The notes beneath the pieces are model-generated. The model ran no database searches, was not told the origin of the DNA, and saw only the letters and a list, made by a program, of their open reading frames with translations. Positions 6,094 through 9,161 of a DNA stretch of 9,161 nucleotides are shown here, one piece after another. This DNA is from Gammaproteobacteria bacterium. GTDB taxonomy: Bacteria > Pseudomonadota > Gammaproteobacteria > Burkholderiales > Thiobacillaceae. The stretch is from positions 1-9,161 of the forward strand of contig JAHJNP010000088.1 of the NCBI GenBank assembly GCA_018820745.1, written 5' to 3'. The position numbers were made by a program, and so were the translations under genes. Positions within the stretch are counted from its first letter, which is position 1; each line of letters opens with the position of its first letter.

Positions 6094-7350
6094 ATGAAGC
6101 GTTTAATCGTGTGGAGTGTGCTGTTCGCCACGCTGGCCGGGCTCATTGTGCTGCCCTGGCTGGCGCTGGAGGATGCGCCGGCGATCGAACCGCTGGCCGA
6201 ATTTCGCCGCACCGACCTGGCCTGGGTCAGATCGCTGTTCCAGAAGCACGACCCGCGCCGCCAGACGCCCGATGTGATTCAAAGCATCCGGCTCGACGAG
6301 GCCGAGCTCAACCGCCTGCTCAATTACGCGGTCGAGTTGCGCCAGGTCAGCGGCATCGCAGCCGAGCTCACCCCCGGCCTGGCCACCCTCACCGCCACCC
6401 TGGCCGTGCCGCCCAACCCGTTTGGCCGCTATCTCAACCTCACTGCCGAGGTGGCGGATGTGCCCGGCGGCATCCGTATCCAGAGCCTGCGGCTGGGCAG
6501 CCTGCCGCTGCCTGGCGTGCTGGCCGACGGGGTCGCGCGTCTGGTGCACCATTGGCTGCGCCGCGACGAAACCTACGCTTCGTTGGCTGATGCGTTTTCC
6601 CAAGTGAATTTCGACGAAAACCAGGCCACCCTGGATTACCGCTGGCATCCCATTCTGCTGACTCAGATGGAACGCAAAAGCGCGGAACTGCTGATCGCGC
6701 CGGAAGATCAGGCACGCATGCTGGTCTATGCCGAGCTTTTGAATACCCTGCTGAAACGTCATCCGCACGGCAGCACCCTCCCGCTGGTGCAAGTCATCGC
6801 GCCGCTGTTTGCCTACGCACATGCGCTCGGCGGCAATGCAGACCAGGAAAACAGTGCGGCGCTCACCGCACTCGCAGCGTATCTGGCCGGAATCAGCCTG
6901 CCCAAGCTGCTGGAAGGCGACAGCCAATCGATCCGGCGGGCGCCGCGTGTGCTGTTGTCGCTGAACGGACGGCGCGACTTTGCCGAACACTTCGTGCTTT
7001 CAGCCGCGCTAACCGTCAATGCCGGGAGCCGGCTGACCAATGCCATCGGTCTGATCAAGGAAGAAGAGGATGCAAACAAGGGATCGGGCTTCAGCTTCAC
7101 CGATCTGGCCGCCAACCGCGCGGGGGTCAGGCTGGGCGAGCTTGCCACCGGCGGCGACGCCGCACGCGTGCAGCAACGGCTGGCCGCCGCCCGCAGCGAT
7201 GCCGATTTGCTGCCGGACTTTCGCGATCTGCCGGAATTCATGTCGCAGGCGGAGTTCGACCGCCGCTTCGGGCCAATCGGCGGTCCCCGCTACCAGAAAC
7301 TCATCGACCGCATCGACGCCCGGCTGGCCGCGCATCCGCTTGCACAATAA
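6094..7350 (+). CDS. Conserved membrane-anchored protein of unknown function
   Basis: A 418-residue protein I recognise only as a conserved hypothetical. Residues 4-24 form a hydrophobic N-terminal segment after MKR, so it is probably an uncleaved anchor or signal peptide with the remainder in the periplasm. Residues 60-155 look like a beta-rich domain starting with RLDEAELNRLLNYAV and alternating strands (LATLTATLAV, YLNLTAEV, GIRIQSLRLGSLPLP). Residues 200-270 are helical. A C-terminal portion has HF at 299-300, KE at 322-323, Asp326 and GSGFSFTDLAANRAG at 330-344, a pattern like the HF/KE/D/GSxFSxxDxxxxxxG signature of YfiM and VanZ-like proteins. The ATG follows the hemoglobin stop by one base (TGA-G-ATG), with GGA nearby, indicating coupled translation. 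Function is unknown; an envelope role is inferred from topology. Confidence 0.85.
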   Translation: MKRLIVWSVLFATLAGLIVLPWLALEDAPAIEPLAEFRRTDLAWVRSLFQKHDPRRQTPDVIQSIRLDEAELNRLLNYAVELRQVSGIAAELTPGLATLTATLAVPPNPFGRYLNLTAEVADVPGGIRIQSLRLGSLPLPGVLADGVARLVHHWLRRDETYASLADAFSQVNFDENQATLDYRWHPILLTQMERKSAELLIAPEDQARMLVYAELLNTLLKRHPHGSTLPLVQVIAPLFAYAHALGGNADQENSAALTALAAYLAGISLPKLLEGDSQSIRRAPRVLLSLNGRRDFAEHFVLSAALTVNAGSRLTNAIGLIKEEEDANKGSGFSFTDLAANRAGVRLGELATGGDAARVQQRLAAARSDADLLPDFRDLPEFMSQAEFDRRFGPIGGPRYQKLIDRIDARLAAHPLAQ

Positions 7351-7365
7351 ATAGTCAAATAAACC

Positions 7366-7374
7366 TGTTATAAT
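7366..7374 (+). promoter_or_regulatory. Extended -10 promoter for typA
   Basis: TGTTATAAT contains a perfect TATAAT (7369-7374) with the TGn extension just upstream, located 31 nt before the typA ATG and starting 16 nt after the stop of the preceding gene. No good -35 lies at 16-18 nt, which fits an extended -10 promoter. The expected transcript leader is about 24 nt and has no obvious Shine-Dalgarno. Confidence 0.68.
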
Positions 7375-7404
7375 GCTGGGTTTCCCGCATCACGGCCCCA
7401 CATC

Positions 7405-9161
7405 ATGTCCCGCAAGCTCCGCAACATTGCCATCATCGCGCACGTCGACCATGGCAAAACCACGCTGGTCGACCAGCTCCTCAAACAGTCCGGCACCTTC
7501 CGCGACAACCAGGCGGTTGACGAGCGGGTGATGGACTCGAACGACCTGGAGAAGGAGCGCGGGATCACCATTCTGGCGAAGAACACCGCCATCATGTACG
7601 GCGAATACCACATCAACATCGTCGACACCCCCGGTCACGCCGATTTCGGTGGTGAAGTCGAGCGCGTGCTCGGCATGGTCGATGGCGTGGTGCTGCTGGT
7701 CGACGCGGTCGAAGGCCCGATGCCGCAGACACGCTTCGTCACCAAGAAGGCACTGGCGCTGGGCCTCAAGCCCATCGTCGTGATCAACAAGGTCGACCGT
7801 CCCGGCGCGCGTCCGAACTGGGTTGTCGATCAAACCTTCGATCTGTTCGACAAACTCCACGCCACCGATGAGCAGCTCGACTTTCCCATCATCTACGCTT
7901 CGGGCCTCAATGGCTGGGCCTGTCTTGATTTGAAGGACGCGCCCTCGGAAGGCGGTTCGGCCGACAACATGACGACGCTGTTCGACACCGTGATCGCACA
8001 CGTCCCCACCCCGCCCGGCTCGCCCGACGCACCGCTGCAACTGCAAATCGCCGCGCTCGACTACTCGACCTACACTGGTCGTCTGGGCGTCGGTCGCGTG
8101 CTGAACGGCCGCATCAAGCCCGGCATGTCGGTCGTGGTCATGAACCACGAAGAGCAGGTCGCAACCGGCCGCATCAACCAGGTGCTCGGTTTCAAGGGCC
8201 TGGACCGCGTGCCGGTGGACGAAGCCCAAGCCGGCGACATCATCATCATTTCGGGTCTGGACGACATTGGCATCGGCGTCACCATCTGCGACCGCGAAAA
8301 TCCGGTCGGCCTGCCGGTGCTGCCGGTGGACGAACCGACGTTGAACATGGACTTCATGGTCAATGCGTCACCCCTGGCCGGCACCGAAGGCAAATTCGTC
8401 ACCAGCCGCCAGATCCGCGAGCGTCTGAAAAAAGAACTGCTGGTCAACGTCGCCCTGCGCGTCGATGAAACCGGCGACGCCGACGTGTTCCGCGTCTCCG
8501 GCCGCGGCGAATTGCACCTCACCATCCTGCTGGAAAACATGCGCCGCGAAGGTTTCGAACTGGCCGTCGGCAAACCACGCGTGGTGTACAAGGAAATCAA
8601 CGGCGAAAAATGCGAGCCGTATGAAAACCTCACCATCGACCTGGAAGACGATACCCAGGGTGCGGTGATGGAAGAAATCGGTCGCCGCCGTGGTGAACTC
8701 ACCAACATGGAATCCGACGGCCATGGCCGCACCCGGCTGGAATACCACATTCCCGCGCGCGGCCTGATCGGCTTCCAGTCCGACTTCATGACGATGACGC
8801 GCGGCACCGGCCTGATGAGCCACGTGTTCGACGACTACGGTCCGGTGAAGGCCGACCTGCCCGGCCGCCACAACGGCGTGCTGGTCAGCCAGGACAACGG
8901 CGAAGCCGTGGCCTATGCCCTGTGGAAGCTGGAAGACCGCGGCCGCATGTTCGTCTCGCCCGGCGACAAGCTGTACGAAGGCATGATCATCGGCATCCAC
9001 AGCCGCGACAACGACCTGGTGGTCAACCCGATCAAGGGCAAGCAGCTGACCAACGTGCGTTCGTCGGGCACCGACGAAGCGGTGCGCCTGACCACCCCGA
9101 TCAAGCTGACGCTGGAATCCGCGGTGGAATTCATCGACGACGACGAACTGGTGGAAATCAC
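7405..9161 (+). CDS. typA: Translational GTPase TypA/BipA, 3' end cut by window edge
   Basis: A ribosome-binding GTPase of the EF-G/LepA superfamily involved in 50S assembly and growth at low temperature or under stress. The frame runs open from the ATG at 7405 to the window edge (585 full codons plus 2 bases); E. coli TypA has 607 residues, so about 20 are missing. GTPase motifs are complete: AHVDHGKT at 12-19 (G1), ERGIT in switch I, DTPGH at 74-78 (G3) and NKVD at 128-131 (G4), followed by [12 protein letters not shown] typical of TypA. Later landmarks are [23 protein letters not shown] and [17 protein letters not shown], ending with [11 protein letters not shown], which also fits TypA rather than LepA. 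It has its own promoter and is separated from the upstream gene by 54 nt, so it is probably an independent unit. Confidence 0.97.
   Translation, partial: MSRKLRNIAIIAHVDHGKTTLVDQLLKQSGTFRDNQAVDERVMDSNDLEKERGITILAKNTAIMYGEYHINIVDTPGHADFGGEVERVLGMVDGVVLLVDAVEGPMPQTRFVTKKALALGLKPIVVINKVDRPGARPNWVVDQTFDLFDKLHATDEQLDFPIIYASGLNGWACLDLKDAPSEGGSADNMTTLFDTVIAHVPTPPGSPDAPLQLQIAALDYSTYTGRLGVGRVLNGRIKPGMSVVVMNHEEQVATGRINQVLGFKGLDRVPVDEAQAGDIIIISGLDDIGIGVTICDRENPVGLPVLPVDEPTLNMDFMVNASPLAGTEGKFVTSRQIRERLKKELLVNVALRVDETGDADVFRVSGRGELHLTILLENMRREGFELAVGKPRVVYKEINGEKCEPYENLTIDLEDDTQGAVMEEIGRRRGELTNMESDGHGRTRLEYHIPARGLIGFQSDFMTMTRGTGLMSHVFDDYGPVKADLPGRHNGVLVSQDNGEAVAYALWKLEDRGRMFVSPGDKLYEGMIIGIHSRDNDLVVNPIKGKQLTNVRSSGTDEAVRLTTPIKLTLESAVEFIDDDELVEI

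Noticed and set aside
6103..6990. Long - strand open frame opposite the 418-residue envelope protein (295 codons).
   Set aside because: Its composition (Gln/Arg/His/Gly-rich) is typical of an antisense shadow, and the + strand gene is translationally coupled to the hemoglobin gene with an N-terminal anchor.
7390..8807. Long - strand open frames opposite typA.
   Set aside because: Antisense shadows with Val/Asp/His-rich or Ser/Arg-rich composition; typA is complete and highly conserved on the + strand.
1..9161. Searched for transposons, integrases, attachment sites, CRISPR repeats, toxin-antitoxin pairs and defence genes.
   Set aside because: No direct repeat arrays, transposase motifs or foreign-looking composition seen; the genes are core functions with uniform GC-rich codon use.

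Overview
This GC-rich window is ordinary chromosomal backbone of a betaproteobacterium. The protein sequences (PurT, the second-type peptide deformylase, a methylthioinosine-phosphorylase-like MtnP, TypA) look most like Nitrosomonadales/Thiobacillus-type relatives, but the genus cannot be fixed from sequence alone. There are no insertion sequences, CRISPR arrays, tRNAs, rRNAs or phage genes. No stretch longer than about 140 bases lacks a gene.

Layout. (1) 1-448: the 3' end of glnD, the PII uridylyltransferase of nitrogen control, on the + strand. (2) 450-1039, - strand: a two-gene unit that meets glnD tail to tail with a 1-nt gap. It encodes a FlaF-like flagellar protein and, through an ATGA overlap, an unrecognised 69-residue basic protein. 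A near-consensus sigma-28 (FliA) flagellar promoter at 1092-1118 drives the unit. (3) 1157-3720, - strand: a tightly packed four-gene operon hpt-mtnP-rsuA-def. The first two genes fit a purine salvage route (5'-methylthioinosine to hypoxanthine to IMP). The last two serve ribosome modification and maturation of new proteins. (4) 3810-4370, + strand: ampD, a peptidoglycan-recycling amidase, divergent from hpt across 89 nt. (5) 4512-7350, + strand: purT (formate-dependent purine synthesis), a group II truncated hemoglobin, and a membrane-anchored protein of unknown function, with gaps of 1-3 nt. The purT leader carries a perfect 11-bp hairpin and a G-quadruplex-capable tract on the template strand. 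(6) 7405 to the window end: typA/bipA, cut by the edge about 20 residues short of its usual length, with its own extended -10 promoter.

The most noteworthy signals are the small flagellar unit with its sigma-28 promoter beside glnD, the 6-oxopurine (MTI-type) signature in MtnP coupled to hpt, the unexplained 418-residue envelope protein with a YfiM/VanZ-like His/Glu/Asp helical signature, and the structured purT leader. I see no convincing undescribed multi-gene system. The best candidate for something uncharacterised is the FlaF-like/69-residue pair.
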